NCBI RefSeq assembly: GCF_003231305.1
Contig: NZ_QKVM01000042.1
Location: 1-59,367, forward strand
DNA from: Pseudomonas sichuanensis
GTDB taxonomy: Bacteria; Pseudomonadota; Gammaproteobacteria; Pseudomonadales; Pseudomonadaceae
DNA length: 59,367 nucleotides
Reading direction: 5' to 3'
The notes under the pieces were generated by a model. It saw only the letters and a program-made list of their open reading frames with translations, had not been told where the DNA came from and searched no databases. Both the position numbers and the translations under genes were made by a program. The first letter of the stretch is position 1; each line of letters begins with the position of its first letter. This document shows positions 1 to 8,006 of the stretch, piece by piece.

Positions 1-2
1 CT

Positions 3-2300
3 ACTACCTGGAGCTATACCCATGCTGGGTTGCCAAGCGAGCGTGTCGATGCAGCGGGGTACACGTTGCGCTACCACTGGGACAAGCTAGGTCGATTGGT
101 ATGCCTGGACAACCAGAACGGAAGTAGAGCGACATTCTGCTATGACCTGGTCGGACGCTTGTCGCAGGAAACCGGTTTCGACGGTTTGGCAAAGCACTAT
201 CGGTATGACGTGCATACCGGGCGGCTGGCGTTCACGCAGGTTGGCCAGCGTCGCGTAACCATGCGTTTCGATCGCATGGGGCGACTGATCGAACGTACTG
301 CCAGCCTGGGTGAACAGGTGGAATCGGAGCATTATGCCTACAACGGCAATGGCCAACTGCTCCAGGCCCGCAATGCCGTCAGCATGTTGCAATGGTTCCA
401 TGACGAAGCCGGCAACATGGTCTGCGAGCACCAGCACTATCTGGGTATCGGCACACCCATGGTTGCCGTCTGGCAGCATGAATACGATGCGTTGAACCAG
501 CGTGTGGCAACCATCCGGCCCGATGGCCATAAGGTCAGTTGGTTGACTTACGGCAGCGGCCATGTTGGCGGCATGACGCTCGATCATCACGAAATGCTCG
601 CCTTCGAGCGTGACGACTTGCACCGCGAAATTGTCCGTCACCAAGGCAACAAACTTATGCACAAGCAGCAGTGGACTCCGCGGGGAAGGCCGCAAGAGCA
701 ATTGATTGGCGGAGTCGATGGCGAATCTGTCCTGCTCAAACGGGAGTATCAATACGACCCGGTCGGCCAACTGACCGGTATTCGCGATACGCGTCGTGGG
801 CAATTGGCTTATCAATACGACCCGCTTGGCCGGCTGCTGCAGGCCACCAGCTGTCTAGGCGTTGAAACTTTCGCGTTCGATCCCGCGGGTAACCTCATTG
901 ACGAAGCCCAACAACTCAATCGCCCCCTGGAAGAAAAGGCCAGGCATGGGAAGCTGATGGACAACCGCTTGCGCGAATACGGCGGTGTCCATTTCAAATA
1001 CGACGAGCGCGGCAACCTGATTCACCGGCTGCAAGAGGGCAAGCATGCTCATCTGACCTGGGACTTGTTCGATCGCCTGACGCATTACAACGATGACAAG
1101 CTCAAGGTCGACTACAGCTATGACGCGCTGGGGCGCAGGTTGCACAAGCATTCCGTTGCCCATTACTGGGATAGGCCTGAAGCCGGTACTGGCTGGAACC
1201 AGATGCAGCGAGCCAAACGACAGCGCGAGTTGAAATGCGGCTTCACGCTGTTCGGCTGGGATGGCAACGCGCTTGCCTGGGAGAGTTCCCCGCCACGTGA
1301 CGACAGTGATACCGGCAGGACGGTGCACTACCTATATCTGCCAGGCAGTTTTGTGCCGGTGGCCCAAGCGGTGCGCAATGGTCCGGTTCGCCTGCACAAG
1401 CAACCAGACTGGAATGGACGTGAATATGATTTTGACCAAGATCCCCTGTGGCACACCGAGGTGAAGCCTCAAACGTTCGACAGCATCTACTGGTACCAAT
1501 GTGATCATTTGGGCACACCGATGGAGCTGACGGATGAGGAAGGCCGTGTGGTGTGGGCGGCACGCTACACGGCTTGGGGAGATCTTATCGATTTGCAAGA
1601 TGCTCTAGATGCTATTGGCGCAGTGAGGAACTCGATACGCTTCCAGGGGCAATATCAAGATCACGAGACAGGGCTGCATTACAACCGGTTCCGCTATTAC
1701 GATCCGAGGAGTGCTCGTTACGTATCGGAGGATCCGATCGGATTTGTTGGCGGGCTCAACGCATATTCGTACGTGAATGGCAACCCTTTGGCTGCGACTG
1801 ACGCTATGGGCTTAAAGCCATGGGATTGGAATGGCAAAGGAGATACGAGTGCTTGTATGTATTACGATATTCGGGCCTGCGAAACGAAAGGCAATTTGAG
1901 TAGTTACTATGAAACTGCCGGCAATATCTGTCGCGGTGAGCGCTTGGATGTTAATGTTGTGCTATGGGGCGGCATGATAAATGCCTGGACTTGGGGGTAT
2001 ACTGCTTCGTCCGAGGCCGAGATATCAAATAATATAAGGAGTGGCTTGATAAAAAGTGATCAGATTGAAGTTGCGATCCATGGAGCAAATGGTGTTACTG
2101 GGAATGCAATTGATGCTTATCATGATAAAGCCTTTAGTGAGGCAGGACTGCTCACTCGGTTTTATGGGGGGAATATATGGTTTCAAGGTATATATCCCAA
2201 TCCTGTTCCTTATGATTCTGACGGTAAGTTCAAGTATGATCCGCGACGATTGATGTCTGATGCTAGTGATTCAGAGTCGCCAGGCTGTGCTAAGAAATAA
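3..2300 (+). CDS. RHS/YD-repeat polymorphic toxin, 3' part (5' end outside window)
   Basis: The reading frame is open from the window edge, so the N-terminus is missing; 765 residues are visible. Many YD-type repeats are seen (YRYDVHTGRL, YQYDPVGQL, YSYDALGRRL), then the RHS core end with RYYDPRSARYVSEDPIGF, GGLNAYSYVNGNP and DAMGL near nt 1800-1814. RHS proteins form a shell around a toxic C-terminal domain, which is released by cleavage after this core and delivered to rival cells, often by type VI secretion. The roughly 160 residues after DAMGL (nt 1815-2297) are AT-richer than the core, as expected for an exchangeable toxin module. I do not recognise the toxin fold. No VgrG, PAAR or EagR gene is visible. 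Confidence 0.9.
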   Translation, partial: TTWSYTHAGLPSERVDAAGYTLRYHWDKLGRLVCLDNQNGSRATFCYDLVGRLSQETGFDGLAKHYRYDVHTGRLAFTQVGQRRVTMRFDRMGRLIERTASLGEQVESEHYAYNGNGQLLQARNAVSMLQWFHDEAGNMVCEHQHYLGIGTPMVAVWQHEYDALNQRVATIRPDGHKVSWLTYGSGHVGGMTLDHHEMLAFERDDLHREIVRHQGNKLMHKQQWTPRGRPQEQLIGGVDGESVLLKREYQYDPVGQLTGIRDTRRGQLAYQYDPLGRLLQATSCLGVETFAFDPAGNLIDEAQQLNRPLEEKARHGKLMDNRLREYGGVHFKYDERGNLIHRLQEGKHAHLTWDLFDRLTHYNDDKLKVDYSYDALGRRLHKHSVAHYWDRPEAGTGWNQMQRAKRQRELKCGFTLFGWDGNALAWESSPPRDDSDTGRTVHYLYLPGSFVPVAQAVRNGPVRLHKQPDWNGREYDFDQDPLWHTEVKPQTFDSIYWYQCDHLGTPMELTDEEGRVVWAARYTAWGDLIDLQDALDAIGAVRNSIRFQGQYQDHETGLHYNRFRYYDPRSARYVSEDPIGFVGGLNAYSYVNGNPLAATDAMGLKPWDWNGKGDTSACMYYDIRACETKGNLSSYYETAGNICRGERLDVNVVLWGGMINAWTWGYTASSEAEISNNIRSGLIKSDQIEVAIHGANGVTGNAIDAYHDKAFSEAGLLTRFYGGNIWFQGIYPNPVPYDSDGKFKYDPRRLMSDASDSESPGCAKK

Positions 2301-2314
2301 TTTTTTAGGGATCT

Positions 2315-2707
2315 TTGCCAAGGTGGTTTGTTGTGTTGAAGGTGTTAAGGTTTTTTCTTGCGATTCCGCCGATTCTGGTTTATGTGCTTTTCTGTTATTT
2401 AGCGACACGGGGAGGAGAGCTCACTCTGCTTCAGATATTAAGGCATGTGATTCTCGTTTCCGGGCTCGTGCCTCTCTGCTCGTGGCTACTGGTGATTTTC
2501 AAGAGCACTTCAGCTACGATTGTAAAATCGTTTATTTTTGCCGTTTTGATAACGATTTATCATATTTTTCTTTTTGCGGTCTCCGCGCATCGCGATGGAC
2601 TTCATTATTGGGGGGTGCAGTTTTTTGAGTTTGCAGGGTTTTATGCCTTGATTAGAGTTGTTAATGGGGTGAGGGTTTTTAGTGGTAGTAGATCCGAAGG
2701 TAGTTGA
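2315..2707 (+). CDS. Small membrane protein, candidate RHS immunity protein
   Basis: This 130-residue protein has about four hydrophobic segments (FFLAIPPILVYVLFCYL, VILVSGLVPLCSWLLVIF, SFIFAVLITIYHIFLFAV and a weaker one near the end). It begins 14 nt after the RHS toxin stop, on the same strand, and is clearly AT-rich. The position matches the immunity gene of an RHS toxin; I infer that role and do not recognise the family. The start is uncertain: TTG at 2315 has only AGGG at 2307, while GTG at 2333 has AAGGTGG at 2319-2325, a better Shine-Dalgarno site. A membrane immunity protein would suggest that the toxin acts at the inner membrane or in the periplasm. Confidence 0.6.
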   Translation: MPRWFVVLKVLRFFLAIPPILVYVLFCYLATRGGELTLLQILRHVILVSGLVPLCSWLLVIFKSTSATIVKSFIFAVLITIYHIFLFAVSAHRDGLHYWGVQFFEFAGFYALIRVVNGVRVFSGSRSEGS

Positions 2708-2775
2708 ACGCTCCGAAAAGGCAGGCGGGTGGCTACGAAACTACATCTTTTATCTAGTATTTGTACGAAAAGTTT

Positions 2776-2800
2776 TGTGGGAACGGGCTTGCCCCGCGAT
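2776..2800. repeat. Single REP palindrome
   Basis: The stretch contains GGGCTTGCCCCGCGAT, a P. putida-type repetitive extragenic palindrome. It lies in the 227-bp space between the convergent immunity gene and the secretion operon. Nothing else was recognised in that space. Confidence 0.7.
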
Positions 2801-2934
2801 GGAGTGCGAATAAGGATGATTGATCAGGGGCGCAATTGTTAGAGCACACCACATGGCAGTTCGAGCAAGTCACTCCCACTCCGATCGCATCGACCTCAAA
2901 CCATGCGCAATCCCTGCTTTGCCAGCAATCCCCC

Positions 2935-4263
2935 TCACTTGCTCACCAGCAACTCCGGCCCCAGGTAATCGTTGATCTGGTCGATATCGTCATCCCCCAG
3001 GCTACCCACCGACGAGGCCAGGCGCAGGCGCGACATCAAGTAGCGCAACTTGGCCTCGAACAGGTCGTGCCTGGCCACGAACAGCAGCTCCTCGGCATTG
3101 AGCACATCCGAGTTGGTGCTGATGCCCCCCTCCTTGAAGCCCTTGCGGGTCGACAGCAACGAGCGCTCGTTGGATACCACGGCCTTCTCCAGCGCGCGGA
3201 TGCGCAGGGCGCCGCTCTGCACGCCGCGAAACTCGCGGGTGGTGCCGGTGATGACTTCCTGGCGGGTGGCGTCGAGTTCGTCCTGGGCCTTGGCGCTGTT
3301 GGCGCTGGCCTGGCGGCTGAGGGCGCTGACACCGCCGCCGCTGTACAACGGGATGTTGATTTCCAGGCCGATCGAGCTGTAGTGGTTGCGCTGGTTAAGC
3401 TCCGACAGCGACTGGCTTTCGCCGGCGGTATAGCCTGCGACGAAGTCCAGGGTCGGCCAATGGCCGGCCTTGGCCCGTTTCACTTCTTCTTCGGCGATCG
3501 CCTGGCTGTGGCGGCGTGCATGGATCAGCGGGCTGTCGGCCTGGGCCTTGACCAGCCAATCCTGCAAGTTGCCGGGCAGCAGCGGTGGGGTGGCGAAGCC
3601 CGGTTGCAGGGTGGTCAGCGATTCAGGGGTTTCACCGATGTACTCGGCGAGCTGGCGGCGGGCGTTGACCAGGTTGTCCTGTGCCTCGATCAGCTCGGCC
3701 TCTGCAAGGTCGCGGCGCGCGGCCGACTCGTCGATGTCGGTGATGGTGCCGTCGCCCAGTTCCATGCGCCGTTTCGCCGAGGCCAGTTGCTCGTCGAAGG
3801 CGCTCAGCTTGGCGTGGGCCAGGGTGATGGTCTCGCTGGCCAGCAGCACGTTGAAGTAACTCTCGGCCAGGCGTACCGCAGCGTCCTGGCTCTTGGCATC
3901 GAACACCGCCACGCTGTAGTCGGCACGTTGCTGGCCCTGGCGGTACTCGGCCATCTTCTGCTTGTTGAACAGCGGCTGGCGCAAGCGCAGGTTGGCGCCG
4001 GTGGAGTCGTAGTCGAGGTCGTTGTTGATGCCGTTCTGGCGCTGGTTGCCGTTGACCTTGCTGGTGTAGGCCGAGGCGTTGATCTGCGGCAGCAGGCCTG
4101 CTCGGCCGATGGCACGGTTTTCCATGCCTGCCTCTTGTTCATGCACGGCGGCGCGGTACACCGGGCCCTGGTACTGCAGCAGGTCCCAGGCTTGCTTGAG
4201 GTCCATGGCGCCGGCGGGCAGGGCCAGGCCCAGCAGGCACAGGCACAGGCAATGACGGTTCAT
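2935..4263 (-). CDS. TolC/AprF-family outer-membrane channel of a type I secretion system
   Basis: The protein has 442 residues, a normal length for the AprF/TolC family. It starts with a signal peptide (MNRHCLCLCLLGLALPAGAM) followed by LKQAWDLLQYQGPVYRAA, typical of the first helix of outer-membrane efflux proteins. Long helical repeats follow, with the second half repeating the first (LAESYFNVLLASETITLAHAKL; GLEINIPLYSGGG). It forms the outer-membrane exit duct and joins the HlyD-like adaptor. The ATG is preceded by AAGGAGC and lies 1 nt after the adaptor stop, so it is the last gene of the three-gene operon. The substrate is most likely the RTX peroxidase encoded divergently. Confidence 0.9.
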   Translation of the reverse strand: MNRHCLCLCLLGLALPAGAMDLKQAWDLLQYQGPVYRAAVHEQEAGMENRAIGRAGLLPQINASAYTSKVNGNQRQNGINNDLDYDSTGANLRLRQPLFNKQKMAEYRQGQQRADYSVAVFDAKSQDAAVRLAESYFNVLLASETITLAHAKLSAFDEQLASAKRRMELGDGTITDIDESAARRDLAEAELIEAQDNLVNARRQLAEYIGETPESLTTLQPGFATPPLLPGNLQDWLVKAQADSPLIHARRHSQAIAEEEVKRAKAGHWPTLDFVAGYTAGESQSLSELNQRNHYSSIGLEINIPLYSGGGVSALSRQASANSAKAQDELDATRQEVITGTTREFRGVQSGALRIRALEKAVVSNERSLLSTRKGFKEGGISTNSDVLNAEELLFVARHDLFEAKLRYLMSRLRLASSVGSLGDDDIDQINDYLGPELLVSK

Positions 4264-4264
4264 A

Positions 4265-5605
4265 TCATTGCTCCTTGAAGGCGCTGTCGACGCGTTCGAT
4301 CATCGGCTTGAGCAGGTAGCTCAGCAGGTTGCGTTCGCCAGTCTTGATGGTGACGCTGGCCGGCATGCCGGGGCGGATATGGTTGCTGCCCAGCAGGGCC
4401 ATGCCGGCCTGGGTCACCTCCACCTGGGCCAGGTAGAACGGCTGCTTGCTTTCTTCGTCCAGCAGCCGGTCGGCCGAGACGGTCTTGACCCGCCCGGGGA
4501 TGTTGGGGGTCTGGGCGTGGTTGAACGCCGGGAAGGACAGGTCCACCGCAAGCCCCGGGACCATCTTGTCGATGGCCTGCACCGGGATCATCGCGTCCAC
4601 CTGCAGCGGCTCGTCGAGCGGTACCACCTCCATGATCTTGGCGCCGGGCTGGATGATCCCGCCGACCGTGGCGATGCTCAGGGCCTGGACCATGCCGTCG
4701 ATCGGCGAGCGGATCACCGTGTGCGCCACTTCATAATCCAGCGCGCGCAGGCGGTCGGCCAGGGTGGTGCTTTCCTTGGCGGTGTCGGTCAGCTGCGATT
4801 GCACCTCTTTGCGGTAGTCGTGCTGGCGCTGCAGGATGCGCAGGCGGATTTCGCTGGTCTGGCTGCGCACCCGGGCGATGTTGTTGAGGTTCTCGGCCTG
4901 GCCGGCGGACAGGTCGGCATGGCTGCGTTCCAGTTCCAGCAGGCGGTTGCGCGGCACGAAGCCTTCGGCGGCGAGGGTGCGGGTACCGTGCAGTTCCTGG
5001 TCGAGGAAGCCGATCTGCGAGGCGCGCGCGCCATACACCTGCTGCAGGCCCTTGAGCTGCACCGCCGAGGCCGAGAGGTTTTCTTCGAGGATGTCGATCT
5101 CGCCGGCCAGGCCCGCGCGGCGGGTATCGAGCAGGTGTTCCTGCAAGTCCATCGCGGCCAGCAGGCGGTGGTCGCCGGCGAAGCGGGCCAGCAGGTCGGG
5201 GTCGTAGGTCACTGTGTCCTCGCCGTCACGCTCGGCCTCCAGGCGGTTCTCCACGGTCTTGCTGACGATGTACTGGGCGCTGACCGCGCCTTGTTCGGCC
5301 ACGGCGCGCAAGGCATCCAGGCGCACCACTTCCTGGCCTTTCTTCACCAGGTCGCCTTCGCGCACCAGAATCGCTTCGACGGTGCCGCCGGTCAGGTGCT
5401 GTACCGCCTTGCGGTTGCTGGTGACCTTGACCGTGCCGGTGGCCACCACGCCGGCATCCAGCGGCGCCAACCACGACCACATCAAGAAGCCGCCGAAGCC
5501 GGCGAGCATCAGCCACAGGCCGCAGCGGGCAGGGCGAGTGACGTTCAGGTCGATGCCGTGGTCGGTGGCGTTAGCGGTGGTTTCTGTGGGCATGTTCATC
5601 TGCAT
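4265..5605 (-). CDS. HlyD/AprE-family periplasmic adaptor of a type I secretion system
   Basis: This 446-residue protein has a short cytoplasmic N-terminus, one membrane anchor (LWLMLAGFGGFLMWSWL, about residues 30-48), then a lipoyl-like beta hairpin (GTVKVTSNRKAVQHLTGG), a long coiled coil, and a second lipoyl half plus beta-barrel (IRSPIDGMVQALSIATVGG). This is the classic HlyD/AprE/PrtE order and length. It bridges the ABC exporter and the outer-membrane channel. The ATG at 5605 has GGGAG about 9 nt upstream and follows the ABC gene by 6 nt. Two further in-frame ATGs (5599, 5593) make the exact start slightly uncertain. Confidence 0.92.
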   Translation of the reverse strand: MQMNMPTETTANATDHGIDLNVTRPARCGLWLMLAGFGGFLMWSWLAPLDAGVVATGTVKVTSNRKAVQHLTGGTVEAILVREGDLVKKGQEVVRLDALRAVAEQGAVSAQYIVSKTVENRLEAERDGEDTVTYDPDLLARFAGDHRLLAAMDLQEHLLDTRRAGLAGEIDILEENLSASAVQLKGLQQVYGARASQIGFLDQELHGTRTLAAEGFVPRNRLLELERSHADLSAGQAENLNNIARVRSQTSEIRLRILQRQHDYRKEVQSQLTDTAKESTTLADRLRALDYEVAHTVIRSPIDGMVQALSIATVGGIIQPGAKIMEVVPLDEPLQVDAMIPVQAIDKMVPGLAVDLSFPAFNHAQTPNIPGRVKTVSADRLLDEESKQPFYLAQVEVTQAGMALLGSNHIRPGMPASVTIKTGERNLLSYLLKPMIERVDSAFKEQ

Positions 5606-5611
5606 GATCTG

Positions 5612-7354
5612 TCACTCCCGAGCCTTGACCGCGGCCAGTGGGGTGGGTGCCGCCGTGCCCGCCGGCATCACGCTGGCCTTGCGCAGCGCGGCGAACACTT
5701 CGTCGCGGCTGCCGAGCATCTGCACGGTGCCGTCGCGCAGCATCAGCACCTTGTCGACGGCGCACAGCACATTGGGCCGGTGCGAAACCAGGATCACCGT
5801 CGCACCCCGGGCCTTGAGCTCGGCCATGGCGTCCACCAGGGCCTTTTCGCCGAGGTCGTCGAGGTTGGCGTTGGGCTCGTCCAGCACGATCAGGCTGGGT
5901 TCGCCATACAGCGCGCGGGCCAGGGCGATGCGTTGCTTCTGGCCACCGGACAGCGGGCTGCCGTCGTTGCCCAGGCGGGTGTCGTAGCCCTGGGGCAGGC
6001 GCAGGATCATCTCGTGCACGCCGCTGATTTTGGCGGCGCGGATCACCGCATCACTGTCCACCTCGCCAAACCGCGCGATGTTGTCGGCGATGCTGCCTTC
6101 GAACAGCTCCACGTCCTGGGGCAGGTAGCCGAGCCAGGGGCCCAGCTCGGCCTTGTTCCAGGTGAACAGGTCGGCGCCGTCCAGGCGCACCTTGCCAGCC
6201 TGGGTAGGCCATACGCCGACCAGCAGGCGGGCGAGGGTGGACTTACCCGAGGCGGACGGGCCGATGATGCCGAGGCTTTCGCCCGGCGCAAGGCTGAAGC
6301 TCACCCCGCGCAGGATGGTGTTGCCGGTGCCGGGGGCGCCGGCAAACACGTTCTCCACCGCGAGCATGCCCTGCGGGCGCTGCAGCGACATGCTCGGCGG
6401 CCGCCGTGGGTAGTCGTGCAACAGCGCGTTGAGCCGGCCCCAGGCCAGGCGGCAAGCGAGCAGTTGCTTCCACGAGGCAATCACCTGTTCCACCGGGGCC
6501 AGGGCGCGGCCGGTGAGGATCGAGCAGGCGATCATCATCCCCGGGGTGATCTTGCCTTCGATCGCCAGCAACGCGCCGCTGCCGAGGATCAGCGACTGCA
6601 GGGTGATGCGTACGAAGCGCCCGGTGCTGCTGATCAGCGCGGCGCGGTCGGAGGCCAGGGTCTGCATCTGCAGGATGCGCAGGTGGCCCTTGAACCAGCG
6701 CTGGCTGATGGCCGGCAGCATGCCCATGGCCTCGATCACCTCGGCGTTGCGCAGGTTGTTGTTGGCGTAGTTGGCCGACGACAGCGCCGCCTGGTTGGCT
6801 TCGGCCAGCGGCTGGTGGGTGGCCTTTTCGGTGAGCCAGGCCAGGCCTACCAGGATCATCGAGCCGATCAGCGTGACCAGCCCCAGCAGCGGGTGGATCA
6901 GGTAGGCGACCAGCAGGTAGATCGGCGTCCAGGGGGCATCGAAGAAGGCGAACAGGCCATTGCCGGTGAGGAACTGACGCAGTTGCGCCAGGTCCTGCAG
7001 GGCCTGGCCGGGGCTGCCGCCGGCGCGGCTGAGGTTGCGCTCGAAGGCGGCGCTGAAGGTGCGCCGGTTGAGGGCCATGTCCAGGCAGTTGCCCACCCGG
7101 ATCAGCACCCGGGTGCGCAGCATCTCCAGGGTGGACATCAGCAGGAACAGGCCCACCACCAGCACCGTCAGCATGGCCAGGGTGGTGACGTTGCGGCTCA
7201 CCAGTGCGCGGTCGTAGACCTGCAGCATGTACACGGCAGGTGTCAACATCATGACGTTTATCACCCCGCTGAACCCTGCGAGCGAATAGAAACTGCGTCG
7301 CATTTGAAACAGTGCCTCGGCGAGCTCGGAGCGGGTGGATGTGTGCTTGGGCAT
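5612..7354 (-). CDS. Type I secretion ABC exporter, AprD/PrtD type
   Basis: The protein has 580 residues. An N-terminal six-helix membrane domain lacks a C39 peptidase, as in PrtD/AprD exporters of RTX proteins. The nucleotide-binding domain carries Walker A GPSASGKST (about residue 365), the signature LSGGQKQR (about 465), Walker B LIVLDEPNANLD and the switch histidine in VSHRP. It powers one-step export of a substrate with an uncleaved C-terminal signal. The ATG at 7354 is preceded by GGAGGGAGG, a very strong ribosome site. It is first in the operon and divergent from the giant peroxidase gene, its probable substrate. Confidence 0.93.
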   Translation of the reverse strand: MPKHTSTRSELAEALFQMRRSFYSLAGFSGVINVMMLTPAVYMLQVYDRALVSRNVTTLAMLTVLVVGLFLLMSTLEMLRTRVLIRVGNCLDMALNRRTFSAAFERNLSRAGGSPGQALQDLAQLRQFLTGNGLFAFFDAPWTPIYLLVAYLIHPLLGLVTLIGSMILVGLAWLTEKATHQPLAEANQAALSSANYANNNLRNAEVIEAMGMLPAISQRWFKGHLRILQMQTLASDRAALISSTGRFVRITLQSLILGSGALLAIEGKITPGMMIACSILTGRALAPVEQVIASWKQLLACRLAWGRLNALLHDYPRRPPSMSLQRPQGMLAVENVFAGAPGTGNTILRGVSFSLAPGESLGIIGPSASGKSTLARLLVGVWPTQAGKVRLDGADLFTWNKAELGPWLGYLPQDVELFEGSIADNIARFGEVDSDAVIRAAKISGVHEMILRLPQGYDTRLGNDGSPLSGGQKQRIALARALYGEPSLIVLDEPNANLDDLGEKALVDAMAELKARGATVILVSHRPNVLCAVDKVLMLRDGTVQMLGSRDEVFAALRKASVMPAGTAAPTPLAAVKARE

Positions 7355-8006
7355 GAGGCCTCCCTCCAGAAAACCGGGTGCTCTTGCGGCAGCCCAGGTA
7401 GCAGTAGGTGTGGAAGCTGATTGGCACGCAGGCTGGTCGCTCTTTTGGCGGGTAATCCGAACACGCTGCAGTGCCCCACAAGCAGGAGCGTAGGTTGTGA
7501 GAAATATTTTGTAATACGTTTTTGCTCTATAGATTCCTCACAAATCTCATTAAAAACAGCCAGTTGAGAACGATTAGCGGGATCAAATCTTTTTTATCGA
7601 CGTAATATTGACAATTTTTTTGCCTACAACTTTAGTCTTAGTCAGTTCGTCGGAACTTTGCCCGAGGCCCTGTTGTCGCCTCGGCCCCGCGAGCCCCCGC
7701 TGACATTCCTGTGGGAGCAGAACATGACCAGCCCTCTGTTCTTGTACCGAGTGAATGGGCTCTACAGGACGTTATCCCCCACCTCTCGTAGTCACGGCCC
7801 ACCCAGGGCCTGGGGCCGTCGCGCCTGAGTGCCCGACGAACCTGAACCTGCGCGAACTCCAGGCACGTAGCCCGCCCGGCGGGTAACGGTTTTGCGCGCC
7901 CCGTATCGCGAAAAGAAAACGCTGCAAACCGTGCACGCCTACGAATGGGCGCGACGGGCGCCTGCGCCCCGCGTTCGCCCCCCATACCGATCGAGGTCAA
8001 CCGAAA
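7355..8006. promoter_or_regulatory. 652-bp divergent intergenic region between exporter and peroxidase/RTX gene
   Basis: An AT-rich block at about 7500-7640 lies inside GC-rich DNA and probably holds promoters for both directions. The best visible forward candidate is TTGACA at 7608-7613, a 17-nt spacer, then TTTAGT at 7631-7636. It would leave an untranslated leader of more than 350 nt before the peroxidase ATG at 8007, which has GAGG at 7993-7996. No gene was found here. Confidence 0.35.

Noticed and set aside
4268..7420. Very long open frame opposite the secretion operon (and similar ones opposite 7638-10094, 12339-17507, 55322-56995)
   Set aside because: High-GC genomes give long antisense frames; these lack ribosome sites and recognisable domains and lie exactly opposite well-supported genes.
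7560..7600. Possible Fur box (GAGAACGATTAGC) before the peroxidase/exporter genes
   Set aside because: Only a partial match to one half of the Fur consensus; no good symmetric site.
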